A stretch of DNA of 64,000 nt from Leptodactylus fallax (lineage: Eukaryota; Chordata; Amphibia; Anura; Leptodactylidae): contig CAMRHE010000011.1 in the NCBI GenBank assembly GCA_947044405.1, positions 9,054,001-9,118,000 of the forward strand, in the 5' to 3' direction. The position numbers were made by a program, and so were the translations under genes. Below the pieces are notes generated by a model. The model had not been told where the DNA came from. It searched no databases and was given only the letters and a program-made list of their open reading frames with translations. Positions 42,001 to 54,225 of the stretch are shown in pieces; the stretch's first letter is position 1, and the number at the start of each line of letters is the position of its first letter.

Positions 42001-43757
42001 TTAAGGCTTTTCTTTATAATTTGCCATGTTGCTATTGTCATTTAAAAAAGGCACAACAACGCCACTATAAAGGTGAAGGCAGAATAACCAGTATTCATTA
42101 TTAATAATAATACGTGATAGACAGCTCACACCCTCCCTTTATTGAGACCTTTCTACAGAACATGCATAGAATACTCCTAGAATTCGGTCATCTTCAGATA
42201 TCAATTTGCTAAGGTCCATGTCATTGCTGAAAATTTTGGAACTGCTACTGTCAGGGTAGAATAGTAGCTTAAGCTGACTGATCCTATAATCATGTAAAAA
42301 ATATATCCAAAGATTTTTGTCATTGATGAAAAAAAGGTTAACAAAATGAATGACTTATTTCTTTAATTTAGTAATTAAACTTAACTGTATTAATCAGTGT
42401 AAATGAGACATGGCACCTGAAAACTATTTCTGCAAAATCTGCTTTTCAAAGTCCAGTGGCGCTCCCTTTCTCTGCTGTCGTGTGCTAAAACATTAGTTTA
42501 CATCCACATGTGGGGTATTTCTGTGCTCAGGAGTGAATGTGTAAATCTTACAGATAAATGAATGTATTATTGAATAAAAATAAAATGTCAAAATTTCACT
42601 CCCATATTGTTTTAGTTCACGTGAAACACATAAAGGGTTAACATATTTATTAAATGTAGATTTGAATTATTTGAGGGGTGCAGTTTTGAAATGGAATGAT
42701 TTATGGGGGGTTTCTAATATATAGGCTGAAGTGGTTCCTAACAAATGGGTTTAGGAAATTTTCTTGTAAATCTTGAATTTCGCTGTTACAGATATGGTGC
42801 AATTTGTGAATTTTTCCAAATTTTCTATTTTTTCATAAATATATTTTAAAAATATTGATCAATGTGTACCATTAACATGAAGTACAATGTGTCATGAAAA
42901 AACAATCTCAAAATCACATTGGTATGTTAAGGCATCTCAAAGTGTCCTTAAGGCCTTAAATAGTTAACACATTTATCCATGGTTAAATATTATTATTTAT
43001 TCTATCATATAATATTCAAACATGAAAATAGCCTTTTTGTTATAAAGAAAAAAGTGCAAATCTTCTTGTATACTGGACTATAAAGTGAGTACAAGGCACA
43101 GAACAATGACACTCACTGCAGGTGGAAGAAAGCATTGCAGAAGAACAATGGATAATTTGAGGACCAAAGCTGCAGAATAATCTAAATTCCTGATATTGAT
43201 GTCACCAATTTGAACCTGTTCACAGCACAATAAATGACTGCTCCTTGATGCACAGTTTAAAAGGGAAAACTTACAACTTTCTCAAAAACCTATAATTTTA
43301 AATGAATTCATGTTAATGAATGAATTAAATAATTAATTACCCTAGTAATAAAAATATCATCTTCTGGGCTCACAACCTGGTAAGGACAAGTGAATTTGCA
43401 CCAAAAAAATCTAGTTTCAACCTAGTCTTCACATTGTTGTGGCCATAATCTGTCCAAAACCTTGCCCCTATTTGATTTATGATTTTGAATGTAACGTCTC
43501 AGATTTAGCTGCAAAACTGTATGACCGTTTTCCACTACATACAATTTTTTGCCCACATGCTGCTGATACAGTATCTGGCCTTGTTTATTAAAGCGTAACT
43601 AACCTTTCAGACAACTTTTGATTTTCTGGCAGTATTTGTGTCATAAATAAATCTTGGACTTTATTGACAAATTTTGGATCTTTTCGGTGAAATCCTGTGT
43701 TTTTTCACTCTTTCCCTTACTTTTCTATTGAGAGCTGTTTCTGCTCCTCACTGAATG
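42001..43757. repeat. AT-rich sequence with a copy of the left-end anuran repeat (42470-42960)
   Basis: GGCGCTCCCTTTCTCTGCTG, CACATGTGGGGTATTTCTGT and GAGGGGTGCAGTTTTGAAAT match phrases at 58-130 and 720-760. The tail with AAAATTGCAC-type phrases and TTCATAAATATATTTT runs to about 42960. The remainder is AT-rich. No gene. Confidence 0.5.
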
Positions 43758-43758
43758 T

Positions 43759-43957
43759 TAGGCTAGGTTCACAATTGTGCCAGACTTACCGTCCTGCGGG
43801 TCCGAGAGCTCATCCGCTAAAACATCAGTTACCCACGGATCCCATAGACTATAATGGGGTCCTCCGAGTGTCCGTTGGGTTTCCACCTGTTCTATACTGA
43901 AACCAGCACAGAGAAAAGTCTCCTCTGGAGACTCCGATGCAGATGTGAACCTAACCT
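43759..43957. repeat. Foldback repeat (AGGCTAGGTTCACA..TGTGAACCTAACCT)
   Basis: Inverted ends TTAGGCTAGGTTCACA and GATGTGAACCTAACCTTA, and an inner CCCATAGACTATAATGGGG. Relatives are at 58264-58504 and (one half) 50325-50480. Confidence 0.65.
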
Positions 43958-44339
43958 TACTGTGTATGGTGTACAGGGCTGTGTAAAATGCAGAGAAACT
44001 TGCTTCTGGTGTCATATGAAAGAGGAGATTCATTTCTTTCATATGCCAATAAGGTTGCAGTGCTATCTTTGTTATTTCCAAAGATATCACTGGTTGAAAA
44101 CACAGTCTGGATTAGGATATTTATATGCAGCTGTTATATGGCTGTTAATAACGCCTCCCTCTGTAATTCGGCTTGAAGAGGAGGTGATTTTATAATACAA
44201 ATGTCTTGGGCTGAATGTAGATGGAAGTTCAAAATGGATATGTGTATCCCAAATGGCCTAAATAGTGAGATAGAGCTTTTTAAATTCTAGTAGTTTTTAT
44301 TTATATTTTTAAAAGGAACATAATCTGTGTATGTGTATA
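43958..44339. other. Sequence without recognised features
   Basis: A 113-residue plus frame crosses it, but it begins inside the foldback repeat and shows no domain. Confidence 0.35.
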
Positions 44340-44480
44340 TATATGTACCATGTCTGATGAAGGGAGCTAGTACTCCTGAAAGCTTACTTATAAATATACT
44401 CAGTTAGCCTCTAAAAGGTATCGCCTGATTTCTTCACTCTTCCACTACTTTCAATGGCTAACACGGTACAACATTATACT
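44340..44480 (+). ncRNA. Hammerhead-ribozyme-like motif, copy 3, with Penelope-type terminal repeat
   Basis: CTGATGA is at 44354-44360, stem II AGGGAG/CTCCT follows, GAAA is at 44378-44381, and stem III is GCTTACT/AGTTAGC with one mismatch. Upstream GTACC (44345-44349) can pair with GGTAT (44416-44420) as an outer stem I. The repeat continues to GGCTAACACGGTACAAC and then meets a TA microsatellite. Bases from 44350 to 44430 match copy 2 almost perfectly. Confidence 0.5.
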
Positions 44481-44495
44481 ATATATATACACACA

Positions 44496-44532
<37 letters not shown>
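44481..44532 (+). repeat. (TA)n microsatellite
   Basis: TATACACACACGATATAT then pure TA repeats to about 44530. Confidence 0.92.
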
Positions 44533-44535
<3 letters not shown>

Positions 44536-44719
44536 TTTGTACAGTTTATATATATTTTTCAATTTCTTTTTTAACAGTATTTTATTTTCTGTACCTAAAG
44601 AGATTGTATATATATATGCAATAAAGATTGTTTTGTTTTTTTTAATGGAGTACTGAGAATACAAAGTAGATTCCTGATGCACTGATGAGCCCAGTCCTCT
44701 TTATATAGGAGAAGAATGC

Positions 44720-44960
44720 ATACTTACCTATCCCTGCTGAAGGAAGCTGAGTACTTCTGAAAAGCGTTGGAGGCAGAGTTATACTTTGAAGCTATGAGTG
44801 ACGTCACACAGAGAGGTCGGGCCTGCCAAAGTGCAAAGCGAGGACGTACACTACCGAACAGAGGGCCTCCTCAGGTATATAGTTAACTACCTTAGACCAG
44901 GCTGCTCCTGACATGCCGAACAAGACATGCAGTGTGTGCACATCACTGGAGGAATGAGAA
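44720..44960 (+). repeat. Degraded Penelope-type repeat with hammerhead-like core
   Basis: CTGCTGAAGGAAGC, loop TGAG, TACTTCT, GAAAAGCGTT at 44737-44770 has the order of a hammerhead core, but the invariant A of CUGANGA is C. The following GC-rich tail ends near 44960. Confidence 0.35.
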
Positions 44961-45388
44961 ATAGCCATACTGTGATATATCTAGGTTAATTCCTGAATAG
45001 CTGCCATATAGTGTTGATAAAATGTGATACAACAACAATATTAACATGTTCACATTTGTGCTAGTTTACTGAGGTGTGTGGTATATGAGAGCAGCACTTT
45101 GGGGGTTAGGTGGCCCAATTTGTAGCGTGAGTTGTTGTTGTTATATTTTTTTAACTTGGTTTTTATTAGTTCCAGTGTATCTAAACAGGAGACAATACAA
45201 TTTGCTGCTGTTTTTTTCTTTCTCCTTTGGATTTGAGCGCATGTACTATAGTGACAATTGTATCAGACTTTAACGTGACACTTTTGTTGTATTATGTGAT
45301 AAGTTAACAAGTTATCTAGTTATACAGTAGTTCGCTGTAGTATATCTGTATATTCTAGCAGGTACCACACACATGCCTGGAATACTTT
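44961..45388. other. AT-rich sequence, no gene seen
   Basis: Short frames only. Confidence 0.35.
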
Positions 45389-45604
45389 AAGGCTGAGGAA
45401 CAACATTGCAGAAAATCAGCTTTTTGGTTGAAGATTTTCCTGTGGTTTTTTTAACCCAAAACTAAGAGTGGTTTCAACAAGAGTGGTAAATACATAGCAC
45501 TTATACTTCTCCCATTTTCTAAATCCACAACTGACTTTGGTTAAAAAAAAAACCTGCAGCAAAAAAAAAAAAAAGCTGTCTTTCGCTAGGTGGGGCCTTA
45601 GCCT
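45389..45604. repeat. Foldback repeat (AGGCTGAGG..CCTTAGCCT)
   Basis: AAGGCTGAGGAACAACATTG at the left, CTAGGTGGGGCCTTAGCCT at the right, and inverted arms TTAACCCAAAACT..ACTTTGGTTAA inside. Confidence 0.6.
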
Positions 45605-45869
45605 ATTGGTTTACCCATGAACATGATCATATTTAATTTTGTAGACAAATAAAAGAATTTTGCGAAGTTTTATAAATATTCTATAATAATTCCAGTGGTG
45701 ACAATCTGTTGCCTTGATAGGTTTCCATTAAATATGAACATGAATGCAGAAACTATCTATGGTCTGGTATTTATCAGAAACCCAGCTATGATTTCTAAAT
45801 TGTTAACAGGTTATCAGGCAGAGACACTACATGACAGTAAGATAACCCAGCCGCGATATTGAAATCATA

Positions 45870-45985
45870 TTTCCCGTATTTTTGGAGGATAAGATGTACC
45901 CTAGGTTTAGACAGGAAAAATATAAATTTTACTTTAGCCTTCTCTAGTGGTCAAATGGAGTTAATGGGTCAATGCCACTAACTAG
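45870..45985 (+). repeat. Interspersed repeat end (CCCGTATTTTTGGAGGATAAGA)
   Basis: CGTATTTTTGGAGGATAAG followed by ACCCTAGGTTTAGACAGG is a phrase I recognise from a dispersed amphibian element. The matching opposite end is not seen after the minisatellite. Confidence 0.4.
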
Positions 45986-45999
45986 TGAGGGGGCACTAA

Positions 46000-46345
46000 A
46001 GAGTTTATACTGTTTGTGGGGGCACTTATGTGGCATTATACTGTGGGGTGGCACTAAGATGGAATTATACTGTGGGAGCAATCAGGATCTTTATATTATA
46101 TGGGGGCATTAAGGAGCTTTATACTGTGTAGAGGGCATTAATGAGCTTTATACTGGGTGTGGGGGTACTAAGGTGGCATTATACTGTGTGGGGGGCAATA
46201 ACATGGAATTATACTTTGTGTTGGGTACTAATGTGGCATTATACTGTGTGTGGGGCCAGTAAGGAGCTTTATATGGGGGGGGGGGGCAGTAAGGAAATTT
46301 ATAATGTGTGGGGGCATGAAGGCGTATTAAACTGTGGGGGCACTA
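46000..46345 (+). repeat. Degenerate minisatellite, unit ~34 bp (GCATTATACTGTG core)
   Basis: About ten units of the type GGGGGCACTAAGGTGGCAT then TATACTGTGTGG. It shares its core with the arrays at 38930 and 59700. Confidence 0.82.
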
Positions 46346-46539
46346 ATGGGACATGATGAAAGTGTTTTTCTGCCATAGGGTAAACAGCTGCCAGGAAGGA
46401 ATTAGCTTGACCAACCACAATTGTTAGCTGACCATACACATTAGACTTTAGACTGCTGAAGAAGCAGATTTTGAATGGTCGGCAAACGATTGTTTGTGCA
46501 AAAAACAGCCTGAAGTGTTCATACCTGACAGAAAGGCTT

Positions 46540-46845
46540 TATTGATTCATGCTGCTTGTGCCAAATTCTGATCCTCTCATCAGCATGGCATAATAGAAAT
46601 CTGGATTCATCTGACCAGGCAATGTTATTTTACTGGCCAATGTAGGCAGCAATGGGAACTGGTCACCTGCTGTTATAGCCCATCCATGCCCTTGCTAAGA
46701 AATGACAAATTGTGTATTTGGCCATGTTAGTTGGAGTACTAGCATTGTATTCAGCTGCAATGTTCTTGACACTGCACTTCTTGTTCATTAGAACAATTCT
46801 TGACATCCTTCTCTAACCGTTTTTGTCAGTGAGTTCTTTATATCC
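46540..46845 (-). pseudogene. Highly degraded Tc1-like transposase fragment
   Basis: On the minus strand the sequence reads KNIAAEYNAST in a helix-turn-helix position, then after stops IAWSDESRFLLCHADERIR and WHKQHES. WSDESRF is the first catalytic Asp motif of Tc1 transposases. No terminal inverted repeats or C-terminal part are seen. It is a further lineage, separate from the others here. Confidence 0.7.
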
Positions 46846-46850
46846 CCTTT

Positions 46851-47072
46851 AGGCTGAGGCCCCACGTTGCAGAAAAACAGCTTTTTTTGTTGCAGATTTT
46901 GTTGCGGTTTTTTGAGCCAAAGCCAGGAGTGGATTGAGCAGAAGGGAGAAGTTTAAGTACTTCCTATATATTTCCCATTGCTTTTGTAGCCATTCTTGGC
47001 TTTGGCTCAAAAAACCGTAGCAAAACCTGCAACAAAAAAAGCTGCATTTCATAACGTGGGGCATTAGCCTTA
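46851..47072. repeat. Foldback MITE-like repeat (AGGCTGAGGCCCCACGTTGC)
   Basis: The ends are AGGCTGAGGCCCCACGTTGC and the complement of AAGGCTAATGCCCCACGTTA. The inner arms TTGAGCCAAAGCCAGGAGTG and TGGCTTTGGCTCAA pair. This is the best-preserved member of the family in the window. Confidence 0.75.
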
Positions 47073-49084
47073 GTTAGATTTTTTTTTTTACTCAATCACA
47101 TTACTAGTTTACTCTACATCCCATTGCATGAGAAACCCCCTACTGATCCAATTAAAACGTGCTTTTCTGATTATATGCTGCACTCTAGGGTCACACATGT
47201 CTAATAGCCATACAGAAAAACCATTTGTGAAAAGGCAGGTGTTCTTATACAGTGGCCATTATGTGCATACAGAAGCAGTTAGCCCACTCACACACTTATA
47301 CAGGCAGTCAAGACACTAATGTAATTGACAATTCTATTTTACAATAAGAAATTCACAACCAACTTTTTTGTTGTATTTTTGTTGTATTTAGTTTCACGTT
47401 TGTTCCTTGGTGGTATATAGGAAAAATGCTACTTCCTTATTTTTTTTTAATCCACTCCTAGTTTTAGCTTCAAAATCTGCATCAAATTCTTATATGTGAA
47501 ACCATCCTAATGGAATTTTTATCTTTTATCCAAAACTGTGTTGCGCTCAAAGCTGCAACAAAAATTAAATGTGTAATTCCAAGCTGATACAATACGCATG
47601 AATATACAGTTTGTAGTTTAACAAAAGTTTACTGTATTTACAGTGCATCATCTGTATCTGTCTAAGGGGATGCTATCCAGGGCTTACTAAGTGATATGTG
47701 TGTGGCACTGATACTGTATGTAGGCACATTATTTATTGCAGAGCATGGCAACACTATATATCATTGTTATTTAGATGACTTTTGTGTTTTTGCTCAATAC
47801 ATAGAAATGTCACAATAATGTATAGCGCAATGTATAATCACATTGTAGCACATGGGTGGGGGGTCCATGGTGCGTCTGACCTATGGCTTTTACTACAGGT
47901 TTGTTCTTCTTGATGACCCTGTGCATAAAACTTAATAGTTAGAAGGTTTCAAAGTAGTGCATTAAAATGAAATTAAAAGCTAATAAGGGATCCTATCTGA
48001 ATAATATAAAGACTTGTCCAGATCTTTAAAATACAATCACAAAGTAAAAATTGAGCTTTTGTATCAAAGTTCTCACAGTTAGGCACAAAATACAGCAGTA
48101 AAAATAGAAATTTTCCATCCCTTTTCTATCACCTGGTTTACATGTAGAGCTTAGGAGTCTTTCAATATATCAGAATATTTTATATGGACAAGATGTAGTG
48201 CAGCAAGTTTCTCACTGAATAAAAAATGTACAACAGATTCCCAAGAGTTATTTTGCATATTGCTTTATGCAAATTCTATTTGATGGAATATCATGAGAAT
48301 ATTCTCCTCCATGATATTATTAGCATTTCCCTGCCAATGGAAAGTAATGGCAATTCATATAACACTATCCCTGGGGATAGCAGAGAAAAGATACACACAT
48401 TTAAAGCAGTAATTGTGTGAGGATTCTAGTAAAGATATAGATGTGCAAGTAAGTTTGGACACATATTAATAACAATAAAATATGATAAGGTAAGCACACA
48501 GATGGTAGCCTTAGTGTTTACCTTATATTGTACACAAGATGTGTTTTTATTTCGAATGCATTTACTTTTTCTTGAATTGGGACATGGCAGACACATGCAA
48601 TTGAGAATGTATCTTGCTATTTAATAATAAACAGCATTGTTGAAAAAAATGTGTTACATTTTAGAATTCCTTAACTAGCTTTCTGACTGCAAAATCCTAA
48701 AGTAACATAAACATAAGAATGGTATTGAGGAATAAGAGACAAACACACAAAATGATAATGTGCTACAGTAAAAATAAACACATCTTAAAATACTAAGTAT
48801 GGCATTTTGGTGTTAGACTCAGCATATACAATTATACACATTTGTTCATGGCAGGAGACTTTTTAATTAATTTCATTTTTACAGTCAATGCACTAGCGTT
48901 TAGTCACAATGGCATTTCATTATGGTTCATATGTGTGGCTATGATGAATTTCAGTGTTGACCACAAAATCTTGACTAAGAAACAGCTATATACTGTATTA
49001 TAGGTAATGGACAACTTTAACATGGAAAAATGATATATATTTTAAGTACATTGGTTATCTTATGTTAAAAAGCACACTAGGTTT
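47073..49084. other. Long AT-rich stretch, no gene seen
   Basis: About 2 kb with only short frames. This is among the least repeat-rich parts of the window. Confidence 0.45.
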
Positions 49085-50130
49085 TAAACTTATGTAGCCC
49101 ATTTGGGGGGGTATGAGTATTATCCCTCCCGCAACAGACCTCTGGCGCTGACCTGTGTGTATAATGGGACCTGAAGCCTTCGCTGAAGGGAAGAGTGGGA
49201 ACATATATGAAATATATCAGTGCCCTCCACCCAGGATAGAGCCTCTGTATTACAGGGAGGATCTCTTCCTGGGACTTACCCATGAAGTACAGTTAGTAGC
49301 CTTAACAAGGATCACTGTACTAATCTCACAGTCTGAAGAATACATACAGATACCACATAAGGTTATAACAGTAGCTTTATAAGAATCAAAAGGGTAATAA
49401 TACATACATACAATATACTCAGAACACAGCAATACTACAACAACCAGCAAGTCCTCAACCGTCTTAGGTTATATACCCGGGATATATATAGATATATAGC
49501 AAGAGTCCAGTGCACAATACCTCCAGGCAACAGAAGAGATGCAGGGGCCCCTGTGGATGACTGTGGATCCTCGGATTCTTCCAGGAGATGACAGACAGCC
49601 GATCAGGAGATGATGATGATGATGAGATTCTTCACAGGCAGCAAACAGGGCGCGGGACGGCAGTAGATGCAGGCCTGACTACCCTAACACTGAGTCCTTA
49701 ACCTGCCAGCTAAACTACTAGTGCCACCGGGCCTCTAACTAGCTAGTTGGCCTTCGGAAGCCTAACCTATCACTGCCCTGAACTATATATATATTGATCC
49801 CTAACTACAGTTACTAGCTAGGTCCTGTGAGTATATAGGGGGTAACACATACCTAACTATATACTGTGAAGTAAAGAGGAACAAGTGGCTCTTAGACTCC
49901 CCCAGACATAACATGTCTTTCTCAGCAGCTCTGCTCACATCTCTCCCCCCAGCAGCTCTGCCTCACATGTGTCTGACTCACTGTATTTACAAAACAAAAA
50001 CTGCACTAAATGCCTGGGGTCTCTGAAGCCAAACTGCAGGGGCAAAGAAGCCAGATACATTATATCCTAGTAGAAATGGCAGTTCCCTACACTTACATTC
50101 TCCAGTCAAAACCCCCCATTAATTTCCGGC
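49085..50130. other. Unassigned non-coding sequence, possibly retroelement-derived
   Basis: The composition is less AT-rich than the flanks, with recurrent CTAACTA and ATATATAG phrases and a short (GAT)n near 49609. No coding. An LTR or leader is possible but I cannot support it. Confidence 0.25.
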
Positions 50131-50139
50131 CCCTTGGTA

Positions 50140-50265
50140 AACAGTTTGGGGGCGGGGCTGGGGGTAAACCTTTTTTTTGTGGGTGGGGGCGGGGCCCAAA
50201 AAAAAAATGGTGGTGGGGTTGAAAAGGGGTGTTGTTTCCCGGAGAAGAAAAAAAAAAGAAGGGTC
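50140..50265. other. Anomalous homopolymer-rich G/A/T tract
   Basis: Strings such as GGGGGCGGGGCTGGGGG, TTTTTTTTGTGGG, AAAAAAAAAATGG and GAAAAAAAAAAGAAGGG follow one another, unlike anything nearby. This looks more like low-quality consensus than genuine sequence. Confidence 0.5.
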
Positions 50266-50324
50266 ATTCTGAGTAATTTTGCCTCCTCCTATAAATTGCC
50301 TCCTCCCCTTTTCTCTCTGTATTT

Positions 50325-50553
50325 TTCGGGCGGAAACCAGGCAGAAACCCTGCGGACCCCATTATAGTCTATGGGGTCTGTGAATTTCCGTGGGTAACTG
50401 CTTTTTAAGCAGATTTGATTTCTGTTTTTTGGGTCCCTAAGCAGACCCGAAGAACGGAAACGTGAATGCAGATGTGAACAATGTCAATAAAATAAGTTTG
50501 TGGTTGTAAGGTGACAAAATGTGAAGGGGTATTAATATTTTTGCAAGGAACTG
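50325..50553. repeat. Half foldback repeat joined to a Tc1-like terminal fragment
   Basis: 50325-50480 (CGGGCGGAAACCAGGCAGAA..GCAGATGTGAACAA) is half of the AGGCTAGGTTCACA family. 50481-50553 (GTTGTAAGGTGACAAAATGT, ending TTGCAAGGAACTG, then TA) looks like the terminal inverted repeat of another Tc1-like element. Its other end is missing. Confidence 0.45.
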
Positions 50554-50555
50554 TA

Positions 50556-51028
50556 TATCGTAACTTACTATCAATGTCAGCCACTTTCATGCCCATTATA
50601 TGATTTGGAATCTGTCCTTAACCAACTAAGGGCCAATCAGTTATGGGGTTTTCCGATTTTTCCATTGCGGTTTTAAAATGTTGCACATTGTTTTCCATTT
50701 CATGTGTACCAGTGATCATTGGGTTAATTAGCAGGCCAAAGGCTGAGTGTACAGAGTTTCTAAAAGCTTGTATGTTTTCATGGTGGATTCAGTAATAGGA
50801 TTTTAATAAAGTAGGGCAAATCCTCAAAGATATCACCTGGGTGAGATGGACTTTGACTTATTATACTTTTCCATTCAACTCAGCATGTGGCAGTTCTGAG
50901 GTGTTGTTAACTTAAGTGTGATTTTAAAATTTTCTATATATGTAGTCTGTCGGTATGATAGGTATGCCAACCATGTGTATGCTGTGAGCTGGTCTTGGGT
51001 TTTCACTTTGTGACTGTGATAATGTAGA
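50556..51028. other. AT-rich sequence, no gene seen
   Basis: Nothing recognised. Confidence 0.35.
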
Positions 51029-51032
51029 TTAA

Positions 51033-51764
51033 AGGGTTTTCCAGTCAAAAAAAAAAATCATTTTTCAAAAAAGGTCTGTTAGTGCTATTAATAGGGTAAT
51101 AAGTGCAACCAAATACCTTTTAGTAGTGTTTTGAGTGATTTCTGGGTTTCTCTGTGAGGTCCTGGTATCTTCTACATTTGTTTACATGGATATCTTCCTG
51201 TTCTGTTTTCCTACAACTACCAGGATGCCTTGCACTTCATTCAGAGATGAGTCATACCACCTCCCTCTCTCACTCCCTCCCCCCCTCCCTTTCTCACTCA
51301 TACCCCCTACCTCTTTCCCTAGCTAGCCCACCCACTACTAGCCCTTCCTAACTAACTCAACCTCCCCCACTCCATCATACATACCTGTCTTCCTGTCCAG
51401 ATTTTCTGGGCATGGAACATTACTTGTTGTGCTCTATTGCACAGGCATGGGTGGCCAGCAGACGTCAAGAAGAGGAGGTGTCGGCCTCCCAGAACAAGTG
51501 TCATCCCGTACCCAGAAGATCCGGACAGGAAGACAGGTAAGTATGATAGGGAGGGGGTAGTTTAGTATTGACGACATTCCGTTTCTGGAAATGGGGAAAC
51601 GGAACGTCACACGTAAATTGGAAAATGTTCCTGGGGCGGTCACATAACTGCCTTGGTCATCTAGGTAAATATACATTTTTGGTAACCAAAGTAATTTAGG
51701 AGGTAGGCAGTGAGGGGGAGGGGAAACTTAGATTAGAAGGATCAGTTTATCCCGGACAACCCCT
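51033..51764. repeat. Foldback repeat flanked by TTAA
   Basis: TTAA at 51029-51032 and 51765-51768. The left end is AGGGTTTTCCAGTC and the right end CCCGGACAACCCCT. The inner arms GGACAGGAAGACAGGT and ACCTGTCTTCCTGTCC pair near 51385 and 51525. A half copy of this kind of end is near 60365-60413. Confidence 0.55.
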
Positions 51765-51768
51765 TTAA

Positions 51769-52934
51769 GGTCTGGTTTGCACAGTATCTTTTTATTACTG
51801 AAGAACTGCACGCAGTTTGTTTTTAATTGCAGTTAAATTGAGTTTTAATTGAGTAGCACATTTCTTGATTGTAAGCCAAAACCAGATGGGGATTGAAAGC
51901 ACAGGGCAGGTGCAAATCCATCCATTATACATTACCTCTGTGTAGTCTCCATTTCTGATTTTGGTTCATAATCATTGATGTGAATCACTGACCAAAACAC
52001 TTACATGTAGATAAGGCCTTATTGGTTGAACATTCACCAATACAGTAAATGCAGTTATTTCCTCTACCTTTCTCCGAGTCAACAGCAAAATATCAATTGA
52101 ACTTGCTCTGAACAGGTAAGTATAAGACAACTATCGAATCCAAGACCTTACAGGTCATATACAACAATAGATTATCCAAAATCTTAGGGTGGTTATATGT
52201 TGTCGTGATTTTTAACTTTAATTAATTAAAAGTTATATATTAATTTTTGTATTATTGGGATTATCATTTTGGATTATATAAAACAACTATCCCCAATTTT
52301 TGAGACCGGTGAATATATCTTTTTTTTTTTTTTTTGGACACATATATTTTTTTTTTTAATATTTTGTAAATGTGCATTGTCTGTATTATATAATAGCTTA
52401 AAAGTACATTCTGTGAGTACAGAGAACAGATATTCTTCTAACTAGTTCATAGACACACTATACGTCTGTCAAAGTTGAGAAAAATATGCTATGGTAAAGA
52501 TTAGTAGGATGCTAACTTGTTCCCACACCATATTGTACAATTATAGCATAATGTGGAGGCCTTAATGCACTATGCCATAAATGTACAGCATGGCGATGCC
52601 ATGAGCAGTATGACAACCTGCTGTAATGCCTGAAATAATAGATAAAACTAATCCTGGTTTAACCCCCCATTTAACTGCTTTGATACTGTGGTCACATCTA
52701 AGAGATTCCTGATATTTCTTGCCACTTCATCAGTCCTCTGTGCTACATTTGAGGGTTACCATTACATTGTAATGGCAGTCAGGCCTCCAGGTGGGTCATC
52801 ATTGTCCTCCTATTGTCATAATACACAACAACAACAAAATAATACAATACAATAACATATGCTGTGTCTATGGTGTCTATGGTGAACAGTACAAAACTTA
52901 AAATTAAAAAAACGATCAATGTTGGAGATGCAAT
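51769..52934. other. AT-rich sequence, no gene seen
   Basis: T-runs near 52320. No supported gene. Confidence 0.4.
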
Positions 52935-53725
52935 ACTGGTCGGGGTACGATGGCGCACATCTGGTGAGAATGTTCTCTCTTGCACCCATTCTGGACGGAG
53001 GTGAGATGCATAATTCGGATGGTAACCGGTATCACTCTGGATGATGACCCTGTCCCTCTTCTGCTTTCCATATTTCCCAGGAAGTTTGAGACATACCAGT
53101 AGGCTACTTGGATTTATGCTGCTTGATGCTCGAACGGTCATTCCCAGGTTGTGGAAATCATCGTCTCCACCTTCTCTAGCATCCTGGTTGCAGGAACTAC
53201 TCCGCATTCACAGTATGGAGAACCTGCTGGCTGAGCTGAAACACGATGTTGGAGCTCACCAACAGACATGGCTCCTCTCGGATACTTTCTACTACTCTGC
53301 TGACTTTCAGTCCGCCTTTGACCCTCCCTCTCTCATGATATCCTCAGCAACTCTTCCTTTCCTCCCTCCTATACTATCTGTATACCTTCTGTTCCTTACT
53401 CCCGCTGACTCTTTCCTATACCCCCGTTCTCCTGCAGCCTCCAGGTTCTAGGGCGGGTGGCTATGCCTTCTTCCTCCTTTCTTCCCTTATTTCTAGTTGG
53501 GTTACACACCTTCTACTGTTCATCCCTTGTTTTGATTGTTTAATTTTTTTTTTTATATAATGCTTTACTCTGCTGCGTCAGAGTATATGTTGTCCCCCTA
53601 CCCCTCTCCTCCTCACTTCTTCCCCCCCCCTCTGTATTCAGTTGTGATTTATGTTGTTTTTTTCCTTTTGTGCAAAACTTTAATAAAAACTTTAAATGGT
53701 AAAAATTAAAAAAAATTGCTAGAAT
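52935..53725 (+). mobile_element. L1/Tx1-type LINE 3' fragment
   Basis: The plus strand reads HIW followed by a TGA stop and HPFWTEVRCIIRMVTGITL, the region just after the RT domain in Tx1-clade L1 elements. After a frameshift it continues RLLGFMLLDARTVIPRLW, SSSPPSLASWLQELLRI and HSMENLLAEL, the C-terminal tail. A 3' UTR follows, with TAATAAAAAC near 53680 and an A-rich end. It is 5'-truncated and dead. It is in the opposite orientation to the LINE at 28513. Confidence 0.7.
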
Positions 53726-54223
53726 TGATAGTTTTTTTAAAAAAATACTTACACTCCAGATAAAGTTAATGAAGTTTTGTCAATTATTTTTATGATTGAG
53801 ATAAAAACCTCTTGCCTGAAGAAGCCCTATAAAGCCCTGTGAATCACAGCATTTTTCATTGAGCTATTGCTGGGATTTTCTCTGCTTTATTTCTTCCTCT
53901 ATTCAATATATAGGAGACACGCTCGCGATTCTGCAGGTAAACTTAACATGTTTGCATTTTTGAACACGCTTTTCCCCAGCTCTTTTTTTCTGCATCAAGT
54001 ACAGGAGATTAATTAAATCTCATTTACTTTGGTGGTACTGTAAATCGCATTTTTTTATTTTCTGAATCTGAGATTGCCTATAACTAACAATTTCAGACAT
54101 GTCAACATTTGCAAAAGTGAACAGTCAGTTAAGAGTGCTGTTTAAAATCATATGATGGTCCCTGCTTAACCTGAACATAAAAAATCTGAGTGAAGATACT
54201 AGCCTTGTGACTAAAACTGCAGA
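53726..54223. repeat. AT-rich sequence with a degraded foldback scrap
   Basis: AGCATTTTTCATTGAGC..TGCATTTTTGAACACGC near 53845-53975 resembles the GCAGCAAAA foldback type. No gene. Confidence 0.35.
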
Positions 54224-54225
54224 TA

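Noticed and set aside
43854..44195. 113-residue open frame
   Set aside because: It starts inside a foldback repeat and shows no domain.
52779..53207. 142-residue minus-strand open frame
   Set aside because: It is largely antisense to the L1/Tx1 fragment read on the plus strand, and it has no domain.
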